Source of the DNA: Pedobacter segetis
Lineage (GTDB): Bacteria > Bacteroidota > Bacteroidia > Sphingobacteriales > Sphingobacteriaceae
Direction of reading: 5' to 3'
DNA: 64,000 bases
Assembly: GCF_016623585.1 (NCBI RefSeq)
Contig: NZ_JAEHFY010000002.1
Coordinates: 1 to 64,000, forward strand
Shown piece by piece: positions 25,194 to 34,177 of the stretch; within the stretch, counting starts at the first letter, position 1, and each line of letters begins with the position of its first letter. Under the pieces are notes generated by a model. The model worked only from the letters and a program-made list of their open reading frames with translations. It searched no databases and was not told where the DNA came from. A program made the position numbers and the translations under genes.

Positions 25194-26333
25194 CTAAGAT
25201 CTAATTTTGAACAAGCTTTTTGATACAGGAACAAACATTAACCCGGCAACAATAAATAAAATAAAAGCGATGCGTAGGTTAAAAAGATGAGAAAGATAAC
25301 CTATTAAAGGTGGACCTAACAACATCCCTACTATAGAGTAGGTGGCAACAATTGATATGCCCATACCGGCAGAATATTTTGATGATTTTCCCGCTAGCCC
25401 CAATGTCATCGGGAAAATGGATGCTGTTCCCATTCCTGTTAATGCAAACCCAATTAATGCTACCCAAAAGTATGGGAAAGTTATAGATAGCAAAATTCCG
25501 CTTACGATTAAGCAAGTACTTAAAATATAGGTATTGGCAATGCCTATCTTGCCTATCACTTTATCAGAAACAAAACGAAAAGAGGCCATAAATACCAAAA
25601 AAGTAAAATAACCATAGGTAAATATTGGGGTGTGCAATATCTCTTTAAAATATACTCCGCTCCAATCAAACATCCCGCCTTCGCAAATTGCAGCAAAAAA
25701 GCCTAGCAAACCTAATCGCATGATAAATGGATCTGGTTTACCGAAAATAAGTTTGTTCCCTTTTTCTGCTCTATCTTTTCCCAATAATCTTGGGTATGAG
25801 ATTGCCGACCCAATAAAAACGAGTACTGTTATGGCTAAAAAATGGTAGCTTATATCAATTTTTAATAATAATAACAAAGAGGTAATTCCTGCGCCAAATA
25901 TCCCGCCTAAACTCCAAATTCCGTGGAAACTTCCAATAATAGGTTTATCATAAAACTTTTGAAGATTAACAGATTGCGTATTAACGGCGATGTTGATCAA
26001 CCTCATGGCAAAAGCAAATAAAAACAAGAAAATGCCTAAAATGAAAATATTTTGGGCAAAGCCGATGCCTGTTAGTGCGCTTGCCTGTAAAATGGAAGAT
26101 GCTAAAATTAATTCTTTACTGTTAAATTTTGAGATTAAATAGCCCGAAAGTGGCAGGCCAACCAAAGAACCTATTGGCAAGACAAAGAGCAGGCTTCCAA
26201 GTTCAGCATCGTTTAAGGATAATAACAATTTGATCGTAGGAATCCTTGATGCCCATGAAGCAAATAATATCCCAGAAAGAAAGAAGAATACCTTAAGAAA
26301 TATGCGTTTTGTTTTTAATTCTCCCAATTCCAT
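25194..26333 (-). CDS. MFS transporter
   Basis: A 379-residue protein with about twelve hydrophobic segments. The N-terminal FASWASRIPTIKLLLSLNDAELG and GLPLSGYLISKF form the usual MFS helix 1-3 region. The layout resembles the YbjJ/fucose-permease-like branch, which moves small solutes or drugs with protons. The substrate is unknown. It precedes the yceH-like gene on the same strand with a 22-base gap. Confidence 0.88.
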   Translation of the reverse strand: MELGELKTKRIFLKVFFFLSGILFASWASRIPTIKLLLSLNDAELGSLLFVLPIGSLVGLPLSGYLISKFNSKELILASSILQASALTGIGFAQNIFILGIFLFLFAFAMRLINIAVNTQSVNLQKFYDKPIIGSFHGIWSLGGIFGAGITSLLLLLKIDISYHFLAITVLVFIGSAISYPRLLGKDRAEKGNKLIFGKPDPFIMRLGLLGFFAAICEGGMFDWSGVYFKEILHTPIFTYGYFTFLVFMASFRFVSDKVIGKIGIANTYILSTCLIVSGILLSITFPYFWVALIGFALTGMGTASIFPMTLGLAGKSSKYSAGMGISIVATYSIVGMLLGPPLIGYLSHLFNLRIAFILFIVAGLMFVPVSKSLFKIRS

Positions 26334-26385
26334 ATTGGGTGCAAATATCTGTTTTAATAAAGTAAAATCATCCTAAAAAAATAAA

Positions 26386-28299
26386 TTAATCTGTTTCTAT
26401 TGTATTCAAATACATTTCTTCAATAGCGCCAGCATATTTTTTCTCTATCACTTTTCTTTTAGGTTTCATTGTAGGGGTCATCTCACCATCTTCTATCGTA
26501 AAAGGATTGCGCTTAATTTTAAAGTTTTTAATGCGCTCAAACTTGGCAAGTTCATTAGAGAATTTTTTAATGTCTTGCGCTATCCAATCTACAATTTGTG
26601 CATCATCTATAAAAACATCTGCCGTATCAAAAAAAGCATCTTTTAAACCAAAATTTTCTTGTAATGTTTCTTTGTTTGGGGTAATAATTGCGGTAATATA
26701 TTCTTTTTTATCCCCTAATAAAAAAACAGCCTCAATTTTTTGACTTTTTAAATAGGTATTTTCTACTGGTGTAGGATAAATATTTTTGCCATAAGCATTT
26801 ACCAACATATTTTTGATCCTATCGGTAATTTGCAGGTTACCTTTAAAAAACCTGCCAACATCGCCAGTATGAAACCAACCTTCATCATCAATCACTTCTG
26901 CAGTTTCATCGGGTTTGTTCCAATATCCCTTCATAACACAATGCCCGCGTACGCAGATTTCGCCCTCGTTGCAAGTGAAGTTAGGGTTAAAGGATTGGTG
27001 ATTTTGTATAGAGATAAAATTTTTGCTTTCTACATCTTGGATACCGATTTCTATCCCTGGTATAACCCTCCCTACAGTTCCATAAACCTGGCGGTGATAT
27101 TCTGTGACCGACATTACGGGTGAAGTTTCTGTTAATCCAAAACCTTCTAGAATTTTGATGCCTAAATTCCCGAAAAATTCCCCAACATTTTTTGGCAAAG
27201 CCGCACCACCAGAAATCATAAATTTTAAGTTACCACCTGTTTTTTCTTTAATCTTGCTAAAAACCAATTTTTCTGCTATGGCATGTTTTACATTTAAGAG
27301 AATAGACGGGTTTTTGCCAGCTTCTTTGATTTCCCTATGCTTTTGTCCAATATCTAAGGCCCACAAGAATATTTTAGCCTTTGTGCCTCCGGCCGCTGTT
27401 CCTCCTTTTATGGCTTTATCATGGATTTTTTCTAATAGCCTTGGTACACAAGACATTACCGTAGGTTTAACCTCGCCCATGTTTTTGGCCAATAATTCTA
27501 AACTTTGGGCAAATGCTATTTTATTACCTTTTGCACAACAAACATGGTAAGTTGCCGTACGCTCAAAAACGTGTGATAAGGGCAAAAATGAAAGAAAAGT
27601 TTCGTTCGAATCAATCACGGGGATTTGCTGCAAGCAAACTTTTACATTTTCTACAAAGTTAGAATGCGTTAGCATTACACCTTTTGGTACGCCGGTGGTG
27701 CCAGAAGTATAAATTAGTGCAGAAATATCAGAAGGTAAAACTTGGTCCCTTAAATGGTTGATTTCATTTTCAAAGCCATCTAATTTAGAATGGCCCTCCT
27801 TGATTACATTTTCTAAACTGATTACGCCAGCATTTAAAGCAATTTTTTCTGTTATTTTTTCAAAATCATCAAAAACGGGGATTATCCTTATTAATTCTTT
27901 ACTGCTATTGGCAACCTTAACAACTTTTTTTAACAAGAAAGGGCTACCAACTAAAATGGTTTTTGCGCCAGAATCGTTTAAGATATATTCTATTTCCGCT
28001 TCCGATAGGGTAGGATAAATAGAAGTGTTTATAGCTCCAATTTGTTGTAAAGCCTGATCGTAATAAACATATTCTGGAGAGTTTTCAATAATGAAAGCTA
28101 GTCTGTCCCCTTTTTTAATACCAATTTCTAAAAAATAAGCCGAAATAGCATCGGCTTTAGCCAGGGTTTCTTTAAAAGATATTTCTTCCCATTTTTCTTT
28201 TACTTTTCTGATCAAAAAAGTATCCGTTTCTGGATGAATGTTTTTAATAGCATTGCGTAATAATTGCGGAACGGTTGTTTTTTTGGTAATTAACTCCAT
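26386..28299 (-). CDS. AMP-dependent long-chain acyl-CoA synthetase
   Basis: A 637-residue adenylate-forming enzyme. Motifs in order: the P-loop YTSGTTGVPKGVMLTH (about residues 195-210), GFGLTETSPV with the aromatic specificity residue, GWFHTGDVG with the AMP-ribose Asp, and a C-terminal GEMTPTMKPKRK with the catalytic Lys. It activates long-chain fatty acids to acyl-AMP and then acyl-CoA. Length is that of bacterial FadD-like or FAA1-like proteins. A terminator lies between it and the next minus-strand gene. Confidence 0.93.
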   Translation of the reverse strand: MELITKKTTVPQLLRNAIKNIHPETDTFLIRKVKEKWEEISFKETLAKADAISAYFLEIGIKKGDRLAFIIENSPEYVYYDQALQQIGAINTSIYPTLSEAEIEYILNDSGAKTILVGSPFLLKKVVKVANSSKELIRIIPVFDDFEKITEKIALNAGVISLENVIKEGHSKLDGFENEINHLRDQVLPSDISALIYTSGTTGVPKGVMLTHSNFVENVKVCLQQIPVIDSNETFLSFLPLSHVFERTATYHVCCAKGNKIAFAQSLELLAKNMGEVKPTVMSCVPRLLEKIHDKAIKGGTAAGGTKAKIFLWALDIGQKHREIKEAGKNPSILLNVKHAIAEKLVFSKIKEKTGGNLKFMISGGAALPKNVGEFFGNLGIKILEGFGLTETSPVMSVTEYHRQVYGTVGRVIPGIEIGIQDVESKNFISIQNHQSFNPNFTCNEGEICVRGHCVMKGYWNKPDETAEVIDDEGWFHTGDVGRFFKGNLQITDRIKNMLVNAYGKNIYPTPVENTYLKSQKIEAVFLLGDKKEYITAIITPNKETLQENFGLKDAFFDTADVFIDDAQIVDWIAQDIKKFSNELAKFERIKNFKIKRNPFTIEDGEMTPTMKPKRKVIEKKYAGAIEEMYLNTIETD

Positions 28300-28362
28300 C
28301 TATTTAACCTTAGAATTTAACTGGTATAGCTCACAATTATAATGTATTTAAGCTTAAAACAC

Positions 28363-28394
28363 AAAAAGGGCCCTTAATTAAAAGTGCCCTTTTT
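28363..28394. terminator. Terminator between iscA-like and acyl-CoA synthetase genes
   Basis: AAAAAGGGC (28363-28371) and GCCCTTTTT (28386-28394) form a 9-bp stem with an A run on one side and a T run on the other. Read on the minus strand, it lies just past the iscA-like stop (28412) and upstream of the synthetase, separating the two transcripts. Confidence 0.8.
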
Positions 28395-28411
28395 AACATA
28401 TTTCGTTTTTG

Positions 28412-28738
28412 TTATACAGAGAAGCTTTCCCCGCAACCGCAAGTACGTGATGCGTTTGGATTGATAAAGTTAAATCCTTTACCGTTTAATCCATCAGAAA
28501 AATCCAACTCTGTTCCTGCCAAGTAAAGGAAAGATTTCATGTCTAAAACAATTTTTAAGCCCTTATCTTCAAAATCTTGATCGCCTTTTTGGGTTTCGTT
28601 ATCAAAATCCATATTGTAAGATAAGCCAGAACATCCCCCGCCTTTCACAGAAACACGCAGGAAATAAGACTGATCTAACCCTGCATCTTTCATCAGCTCT
28701 TCTATCTTACCTTTTGCTTTATCTGTTATTGTTACCAT
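28412..28738 (-). CDS. Iron-sulfur cluster assembly protein, HesB/IscA family
   Basis: A 108-residue A-type carrier. The three conserved cysteines are present: one in GGGCSGLSYN and two in the terminal CGCGESF. IscA/SufA proteins accept Fe-S clusters from the IscU scaffold and deliver them to target enzymes. It is the third gene of a minus-strand iscS-iscU-iscA set (29363-30577, 28832-29245). Whether it is the iscA or erpA ortholog is not clear from the sequence alone. Confidence 0.92.
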   Translation of the reverse strand: MVTITDKAKGKIEELMKDAGLDQSYFLRVSVKGGGCSGLSYNMDFDNETQKGDQDFEDKGLKIVLDMKSFLYLAGTELDFSDGLNGKGFNFINPNASRTCGCGESFSV

Positions 28739-28740
28739 GT

Positions 28741-28831
28741 TTTTAGAATCAAGTATTTAGTATCAAGAAGCAAGATTTAAAAACGATAGAAAATCGTCTT
28801 GATTCTTGCTACTTGCATCTTGCTACTTAAA
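28741..28831. repeat. Imperfect inverted repeat between iscA-like and iscU
   Basis: AGTATCAAGAAGCAAGA (about 28755-28771) is followed by a middle AAACGATAGAAAATCG and then TCTTGATTCTTGCTACTTGCATCTTGC, largely the complement of the first part. The words belong to the same low-complexity family seen at 1-60, 540-620 and 21810-21860. It could form a hairpin in the isc transcript. Confidence 0.5.
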
Positions 28832-29245
28832 TTAATGATGTGATTTCTCCAATTCAATCGCTTCCATGCCGTTTTTCACACGATAATCATTAATCGCTGA
28901 CTTAATTGCATCTTCCGCTAAAACAGAACAGTGGATTTTAACCGGAGGTAATGCCAATTCTTCAACAATGTCCATGTTATCGATAGTTAGGGCATCATCA
29001 ATAGATTTTCCCTTTAACCATTCTGTTGCTAATGATGATGAAGCGATTGCAGAACCACATCCAAATGTTTTGAATTTGGCATCGGTAATTACGTTGTTTT
29101 CATCAACTTCAATTTGTAAACGCATAACGTCGCCACACTCTGGTGCGCCAACTAATCCCGTACCTACGCTTTTTTTAGATTTATCTAGCGTACCCACGTT
29201 TCTTGGGTTGCTATAATGATCAATTACTTTATCTGAATATGCCAT
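28832..29245 (-). CDS. iscU: Fe-S cluster scaffold protein IscU
   Basis: A 137-residue scaffold. It shows the IscU layout: NPRNVGTLDKS near the N-terminus, then VGAPECGDVM with the first cluster Cys, FKTFGCGSAIASSS with the second, and HCSVLAEDAIK with the third. The cluster is built from sulfur delivered by IscS and iron, and is then passed to A-type carriers. It lies between iscS and the IscA-like gene, all on the minus strand. Length and motifs are complete. Confidence 0.94.
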   Translation of the reverse strand: MAYSDKVIDHYSNPRNVGTLDKSKKSVGTGLVGAPECGDVMRLQIEVDENNVITDAKFKTFGCGSAIASSSLATEWLKGKSIDDALTIDNMDIVEELALPPVKIHCSVLAEDAIKSAINDYRVKNGMEAIELEKSHH

Positions 29246-29362
29246 GTCTTTTTTAATTAGTTAATTTAATAATTAGTCAATTTGAAAATGACTTTTAATA
29301 TTATTTATGAACGATTTTTATTCCATTGTCAAATTTTCAAATCGACAAATTGTAAAACCGAA

Positions 29363-30577
29363 TTAATGCTCTGCCCACTCAATTTTATCAAGATCTATGC
29401 CTTCCTTAAACATTTCCCAAAGCGGAGACAATTCTCTTAGATGAAGAACTGCTTTTTTTGTATTTTCTATTGCAAAATCAACTTCTTCCTCGGTGGTAAA
29501 CCTCCCTAAGCCAAAACGGATGGAAGAATGAGCCAAATCATCTGAAAGGCCTAAGCTTTTTAAAACATAAGAGGGTTCTAAAGAAGCAGATGTGCAGGCA
29601 GAACCAGATGAAACCGCCATATCTTTCATTGCCATCATCAAACCTTCGCCCTCAACATATTTAAAAGAAATATTTGCGGTATGAGGTAAACGATGTGCGG
29701 GGTTCCCGTTTACATAAGATTCCTCTAACTCGGTTAAGCTTTTTTCTAATTTATCCCTTAAAGTAGAAAGCCTGACAGCTTCTTCTTCCATTTCATTGTA
29801 ACAAAGCTCACAAGCTTTACCTAAACCAACAATACCAGGAACGTTTAAAGTACCCGAACGCATCCCTCGTTCATGGCCACCACCATCCATTTGAGAAGTT
29901 ACTTTAACCCTAGGGTTTTTTCTTCTCACATATAAAGCCCCAACACCTTTTGGGCCGTACATCTTATGTGCCGATAATGCCAATAGGTCAATACCGTCGG
30001 CTATTACATCAACAGGAATTTTTCCAACAGCTTGAACAGCATCGGTAAAATATAAAGCACCATGTTTATGGGCAATGGCAGCTATTTCTTTAACAGGTTG
30101 TATTACGCCAATTTCATTATTTGCATACATGATAGCAACCAAAATAGTTTGGTCTGTAATGGCCGCTTCTAATTTTCTCAAATCAACCAAGCCATCAGAT
30201 TCAACATCTAGGTATGTAATGTTTGCACCTAATTTTTCTAAATGTTTACAAGCATCTAAAACAGCCTTATGTTCTGTGGTTAAGGTAATGATATGGTTAC
30301 CTTTATCTTTATACATCTCATAAACACCCTTTATCGCTAAATTATCGGATTCTGTTGCGCCAGAAGTAAAAATAATTTCTTTTTCTGAAGCACCTATTAA
30401 TTTAGCCACTTGTTCACGGGCGTAATCTACCCCTTCTTCTGCAACCCAACCAAAAGGATGGTTTCTACTAGCAGCATTCCCAAATTTTTCTGTGAAATAA
30501 GGTAACATTGCTTCTAATACCCTTGGATCCATCGGTGTAGTTGCATTATTATCTAAGTATATTGGTGTTTTTAACAT
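29363..30577 (-). CDS. iscS: Cysteine desulfurase IscS
   Basis: A 404-residue PLP-dependent enzyme. [11 protein letters not shown] binds PLP phosphate, [10 protein letters not shown] holds the PLP Lys, and [13 protein letters not shown] contains the mobile catalytic Cys. It strips sulfur from cysteine for Fe-S clusters and tRNA thiolation. I chose the ATG at 30577 ([15 protein letters not shown]) because it gives the family N-terminus; the frame is open for 19 more codons upstream. A minus-strand TATATTTG at 30607-30614 with TTG at 30632-30634 (17 bases apart) is a plausible promoter for the isc set. Confidence 0.95.
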   Translation of the reverse strand: MLKTPIYLDNNATTPMDPRVLEAMLPYFTEKFGNAASRNHPFGWVAEEGVDYAREQVAKLIGASEKEIIFTSGATESDNLAIKGVYEMYKDKGNHIITLTTEHKAVLDACKHLEKLGANITYLDVESDGLVDLRKLEAAITDQTILVAIMYANNEIGVIQPVKEIAAIAHKHGALYFTDAVQAVGKIPVDVIADGIDLLALSAHKMYGPKGVGALYVRRKNPRVKVTSQMDGGGHERGMRSGTLNVPGIVGLGKACELCYNEMEEEAVRLSTLRDKLEKSLTELEESYVNGNPAHRLPHTANISFKYVEGEGLMMAMKDMAVSSGSACTSASLEPSYVLKSLGLSDDLAHSSIRFGLGRFTTEEEVDFAIENTKKAVLHLRELSPLWEMFKEGIDLDKIEWAEH

Positions 30578-30606
30578 CTTATTTAGAATTGTTTTTATTA
30601 TTGTTA

Positions 30607-30634
30607 CAAATATACTAAAAAACTTTTGGAGCAA
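30607..30634 (-). promoter_or_regulatory. Candidate isc operon promoter
   Basis: Reading the minus strand: TTG at 30634-30632, a 17-base spacer and TATATTTG at 30614-30607. The -7 box matches the Bacteroidota consensus fully; the spacer is slightly shorter than the usual 19-21. The iscS ATG is at 30577, leaving a leader of about 25 bases. Confidence 0.4.
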
Positions 30635-30695
30635 TGATAGAATATCTCTATATAAGTATAGGTTTAATGGTCATTAAAATGCAATTTTGGGGTTA

Positions 30696-31097
30696 ATGGA
30701 TAAGATAGAGCATATAGGTATTGCGGTAAAAAATTTAGCAGATTCTTCCCTTGTTTATCAAAAGATTTTGGGGGTAAAAAGCTATAAAAAAGAAATTGTG
30801 GAGAGTGAAAACGTGACCACGGAGTTTTTCAAAATCGGCGAAGCCAAAATAGAATTGTTGCAAGCCACAAACAAAGATAGCGCAATCATTAAATTTATTG
30901 AGCAAAAAGGTGAGGGCATACATCATATCGCATTTGAGGTTAAGGATATTTATGCCGAAATAAAACGATTAAAATCTGAAGGCTTTAAAATGATAAATGA
31001 AACTCCTAAATTAGGTGCCGATAATAAATTAATTTGCTTTGTTCATCCTAAATCTACAAATGGCGTTTTAATAGAAATATGTCAAGAAATTGATTGA
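30696..31097 (+). CDS. mce: Methylmalonyl-CoA epimerase
   Basis: A 133-residue protein of the vicinal-oxygen-chelate fold. MDKIEHIGIAVKNL starts the first metal-binding half-module, with GIHHIAFEVKDI as the second; the family His and Glu metal ligands are visible (HIG, HHIAFEV, IEICQE). It interconverts (R)- and (S)-methylmalonyl-CoA for propionate metabolism. I chose ATG 30696; a TTG three codons earlier is possible. The GAF-domain gene follows after three bases and is probably co-transcribed. Confidence 0.9.
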   Translation: MDKIEHIGIAVKNLADSSLVYQKILGVKSYKKEIVESENVTTEFFKIGEAKIELLQATNKDSAIIKFIEQKGEGIHHIAFEVKDIYAEIKRLKSEGFKMINETPKLGADNKLICFVHPKSTNGVLIEICQEID

Positions 31098-31100
31098 TAA

Positions 31101-31787
31101 ATGATTGAAAATAATGAACTAGAACGCCTAAAAGCCGTTGGTAAATATCTGATGTTTGATGTTAAAAAAGAGGTTGGGCAAATTGCCAAGCTAGCTTCTG
31201 TTTTAACCAAAAAGCCAATAGCCTTGGTTACGTTAATTGATGAAAGCGAGCAAATTATACTTGCAGGCGAGGGGATTGATTTAGACCGCATGCCAAGGGC
31301 CACCTCTTTTTGTGCACAGGCAATAAAAGAGAATGATGTTTTGGTAGTTGAAGATGCTACCGAAGATGAGAGATTTAAAAACCTACCTTCGGTAACGGGC
31401 GAATTCAATATTAGGTTTTATGCCAGCGCAAACCTCAACTCAAACGATGGTTACAAGATTGGCACCTTATGCGTTTATGATATTAAGCCCAGCCAATTTT
31501 CTGATGAGGAAAAAGGATACCTTAGAATTTTGGCAGCCCAGGTAGATCATGTTTTAGAATTGAATAGGCAGCTAAGCTTATCGGTAAAAAAAAATCAAAC
31601 CTTGGCCCAAGTTGCTTGGGTACATTCGCATCAGTTTAGGGGACCTTTAACATCGGTTTTGGGAATGATAGATTTAATTAAACTAGACAATTATAAGTTT
31701 AACAAAGAATACATAGATTTATTAGAAAAATCTGCTAATCAATTAGATAAAGTGATCAATCAGATCATTAGGGATACAAGCAACTAA
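31101..31787 (+). CDS. GAF domain protein with isolated histidine-kinase dimerisation (HisKA-like) domain
   Basis: A 228-residue protein. A GAF domain spans about residues 15-155 (TSFCAQAI and GTLCVYDIKP are typical). A helical tail contains HQFRGPLTSVLGMIDLI, which reads as a histidine-kinase H-box (His177, with the usual Arg and Pro at +3 and +5), and a second helix follows to residue 225. The protein then stops: no ATP-binding domain is present in the frame or directly after it. It may act as a phosphotransfer protein, an inhibitor or partner of a full kinase, or a truncated kinase. It lies three bases after the epimerase gene. Confidence 0.75.
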   Translation: MIENNELERLKAVGKYLMFDVKKEVGQIAKLASVLTKKPIALVTLIDESEQIILAGEGIDLDRMPRATSFCAQAIKENDVLVVEDATEDERFKNLPSVTGEFNIRFYASANLNSNDGYKIGTLCVYDIKPSQFSDEEKGYLRILAAQVDHVLELNRQLSLSVKKNQTLAQVAWVHSHQFRGPLTSVLGMIDLIKLDNYKFNKEYIDLLEKSANQLDKVINQIIRDTSN

Positions 31788-31801
31788 TTATTATTAATTT
31801 C

Positions 31802-31831
31802 TTGTAAACAATAATTTTTTAATTACATTTG
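31802..31831 (+). promoter_or_regulatory. Promoter of rpmE2
   Basis: TTG at 31802-31804, a 19-base spacer and TACATTTG at 31824-31831 fit the Bacteroidota primary-sigma consensus (-33 TTG, -7 TAnnTTTG) very well, as expected for a ribosomal-protein gene. The ATG is 36 bases further on. Confidence 0.75.
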
Positions 31832-31867
31832 CACCTCTAAAAATTAGGGAATAAAGATTAGAATACA

Positions 31868-32116
31868 ATGAAAAAAGATTTGCATCCATCAAATTATAGA
31901 TTAGTAGTTTTTAAAGATATGTCTAACGATTATGCCTTTTTAACTAAGTCTTGCATCAACACAAACGAAACTGTTAAATGGGAAGATGGTAATGAATACC
32001 CGCTTGTTAAATTAGAGATTTCTCATACTTCGCACCCATTTTATACAGGTAAAATGAAATTGGTAGATACTGCGGGTCGTATTGATAAGTTTAAAACTCG
32101 TTACGCTAAGAAATAA
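31868..32116 (+). CDS. rpmE2: Ribosomal protein L31, type B
   Basis: An 82-residue L31 of the zinc-free type B form: it starts [19 protein letters not shown], has [13 protein letters not shown], and ends [10 protein letters not shown]. The zinc-binding cysteine pairs of type A are absent, as in the B form. L31 bridges the two ribosomal subunits. It is monocistronic, with its own strong promoter at 31802-31831 and a terminator at 32144. Confidence 0.97.
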   Translation: MKKDLHPSNYRLVVFKDMSNDYAFLTKSCINTNETVKWEDGNEYPLVKLEISHTSHPFYTGKMKLVDTAGRIDKFKTRYAKK

Positions 32117-32143
32117 TTTTAATAAAATTGATAATATATTTGG

Positions 32144-32172
32144 GTCCCGTCTTGATAGTCGGGACTTTTTTT
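32144..32172 (+). terminator. Terminator after rpmE2
   Basis: GTCCCG (32144-32149) and CGGGAC (32160-32165) form a GC-rich stem with a ten-base loop, followed by seven T (32166-32172). It ends 13 bases before the next start codon. Confidence 0.9.
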
Positions 32173-32185
32173 GTTTTTTTGTAGC

Positions 32186-33361
32186 ATGACAATCATTTTT
32201 TTTGATGATAACAGTAGGGAAACTTTGCTACCCCTTACCTATACCCGCCCAACAGCAGATTTACGCATTGGCATTCTAAAAATATCAGAGAAATGGTGTC
32301 AACATTTTAAAGTGGATATTTCTTATCAAACTGCAAGTTATTTACAGAAGAAATTTCCGATGGTCAATGATCATGATCAATTGTTCATAAATGGCAGCAT
32401 TTGTCCAAATGCAGAACTAGTAAGCGCTATTTACAGTTTAAAAGATGGTGATGTTTTAGTAAAAGGGGAAACTTGTATAGCTGCAAAAATCAATCATGAT
32501 AAACTAAATTCAGAGGATTTATCAAATCATCATAAAATTAAATTTGAGCAAGATTTTACAAAAATCAACTACCCTGAAGATATTTTTAAATACAATGACA
32601 TTGAACTGAGAACCGATTTTAAATTGCTCACAAAGAACAGGGTTTCTCAAAAACTTAGCGCAAGCAACACCGTCATTGGAGATGATATTTTTGTTGAAGA
32701 AGGGGTAGAGGCAGAATGTTGCACCTTTAACACCAAATACGGGCCAATTTATTTGGGAAATAATTCACAGGTTTGGGAAGGTTCTCACATACGTGGTGGT
32801 TTAGCGCTCTGTAATGATTCTCAAATAAAATTAGGGGCAAAGATTTATGGCGCAACAACCATAGGCCCAAACTGCAGGATAGGAGGAGAGATAAATAACG
32901 TTGTGATTTGGGGAAATTCCTCTAAAGGGCATGATGGTTATTTGGGTAACGCAGTAGTTGGAGAGTGGTGTAACTTTGGTGCCGATACGAACAACTCTAA
33001 TCTTAAAAATAATTATGCAGAGGTTAAGCTCTGGGATTATAAAACAGAAAGATTTAGGAAAACAGGCCTACAATTTTGCGGATTGATTATGGCAGACCAT
33101 GCAAAATGCGGCATTAACACCATGTTTAATACCGGTACAGTTGTAGGTGTTGGTGCCAACGTTTTTGGGGCAGGTTTTCCTAGAAACTTTATCCCAGATT
33201 TTTCTTGGGGCGGCGCACAAGGTTTAGAAACCTATACCATCAACAAAATGTTTGAAACATCGCAAAAGGTATATGATAGAAAGAATAAAGAATTTAACGA
33301 TATAGAGAAAGATATTTTGACAGAAATATTTGATCAAACCAATAAATACAGAAGATTTTAA
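32186..33361 (+). CDS. GlmU-family putative sugar nucleotidyltransferase / left-handed beta-helix protein
   Basis: A 391-residue protein. The N-terminal 150 residues (TIIFFDDNSRETLLPLTYTRP) are the Bacteroidota alternative GlmU-like domain; the C-terminal half carries hexapeptide-repeat segments of a left-handed beta-helix (KLGAKIYGATTIGPNCRIGG and onwards), as in acyltransferases. It may replace GlmU in making UDP-GlcNAc or modify another sugar nucleotide; the exact reaction is not established. I chose ATG 32186 over a codon five residues earlier. It is followed by tpiA after nine bases. Confidence 0.85.
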   Translation: MTIIFFDDNSRETLLPLTYTRPTADLRIGILKISEKWCQHFKVDISYQTASYLQKKFPMVNDHDQLFINGSICPNAELVSAIYSLKDGDVLVKGETCIAAKINHDKLNSEDLSNHHKIKFEQDFTKINYPEDIFKYNDIELRTDFKLLTKNRVSQKLSASNTVIGDDIFVEEGVEAECCTFNTKYGPIYLGNNSQVWEGSHIRGGLALCNDSQIKLGAKIYGATTIGPNCRIGGEINNVVIWGNSSKGHDGYLGNAVVGEWCNFGADTNNSNLKNNYAEVKLWDYKTERFRKTGLQFCGLIMADHAKCGINTMFNTGTVVGVGANVFGAGFPRNFIPDFSWGGAQGLETYTINKMFETSQKVYDRKNKEFNDIEKDILTEIFDQTNKYRRF

Positions 33362-33370
33362 AATTAAATT

Positions 33371-34141
33371 ATGAGAAAGAAAATTGTTGCAGGAAACTGG
33401 AAAATGAACAAAGATTATAACGATGGACTAGCTTTGTTCTCTGAGGTAATCAATATGGTTAAAGATGAAGTGGTTGGAGACCTTAAGGTAGTGGTTTGTG
33501 CGCCTTTTATTCATTTGAATAGTTTAGTGGGTTTGGGTAAAGGATACGATAAGGTAAGTGTAGGAGCCCAAAACGCACACCAAGAAGAAGCAGGAGCATA
33601 TACCGGGGAAATCTCCACATCTATGTTAAAATCCATCAATGTAGAATATGTGATCTTAGGCCATTCTGAAAGAAGACAGTATTTTGGGGAAAACAACGCA
33701 TTATTGGCCAAAAAAACAGATGCCGCTCTAGAAAACGGCCTAAAACCAATTTTCTGCATCGGTGAAACCTTCTCAGAAAGAGAAAGCGGCGAATATTTTA
33801 ATGTGGTAAAATCTCAATTAGCAGAAGCTACTTTCCATTTATCGGCAGATGGATTTTCTAAATTGGTGATCGCCTATGAGCCTGTTTGGGCAATTGGAAC
33901 AGGTGTAACTGCATCATCTGCGCAAGCACAAGAGATACACGCTTTTATCAGGAAAGAAATAGCCGCCAAATACGGACAAGAAGTTGCAGATAATACCTCC
34001 ATCTTGTACGGTGGGAGCTGTAACCCAAAAAACGCCGAAGAATTATTTTCTCAAGCAGATATTGACGGAGGTTTAATTGGTGGCGCATCTTTAAAATCTA
34101 GGGATTTTGTAGATATCGCAAAAGCATTCAATAGCAAATAA
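33371..34141 (+). CDS. tpiA: Triosephosphate isomerase
   Basis: A 256-residue TIM barrel. GNWKMN (Lys active site) opens the protein, ILGHSERR carries the catalytic His, YEPVWAIGTG has the catalytic Glu, and the phosphate-binding ends (YGGSCNPKN, GGLIGGASL) are intact. It interconverts dihydroxyacetone phosphate and glyceraldehyde 3-phosphate in glycolysis. It follows the GlmU-like gene closely. A 9-bp hairpin and structured repeat copy B come right after its stop. Confidence 0.97.
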   Translation: MRKKIVAGNWKMNKDYNDGLALFSEVINMVKDEVVGDLKVVVCAPFIHLNSLVGLGKGYDKVSVGAQNAHQEEAGAYTGEISTSMLKSINVEYVILGHSERRQYFGENNALLAKKTDAALENGLKPIFCIGETFSERESGEYFNVVKSQLAEATFHLSADGFSKLVIAYEPVWAIGTGVTASSAQAQEIHAFIRKEIAAKYGQEVADNTSILYGGSCNPKNAEELFSQADIDGGLIGGASLKSRDFVDIAKAFNSK

Positions 34142-34147
34142 ATGTTG

Positions 34148-34177
34148 CGCCCAAATTTTTCTTTAATTATTTGGGCG
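34148..34177. terminator. Hairpin after tpiA, probable terminator
   Basis: CGCCCAAAT (34148-34156) and ATTTGGGCG (34169-34177) form a perfect 9-bp stem, eight bases after the tpiA stop, followed by TTTTAA. It merges with the start of structured repeat copy B, so it may be part of that element rather than a separate signal. Confidence 0.6.

Noticed and set aside
27104-27550. A 148-codon antisense frame within the acyl-CoA synthetase gene
   Set aside because: It overlaps a clear enzyme gene in full and has no resemblance to a known family.
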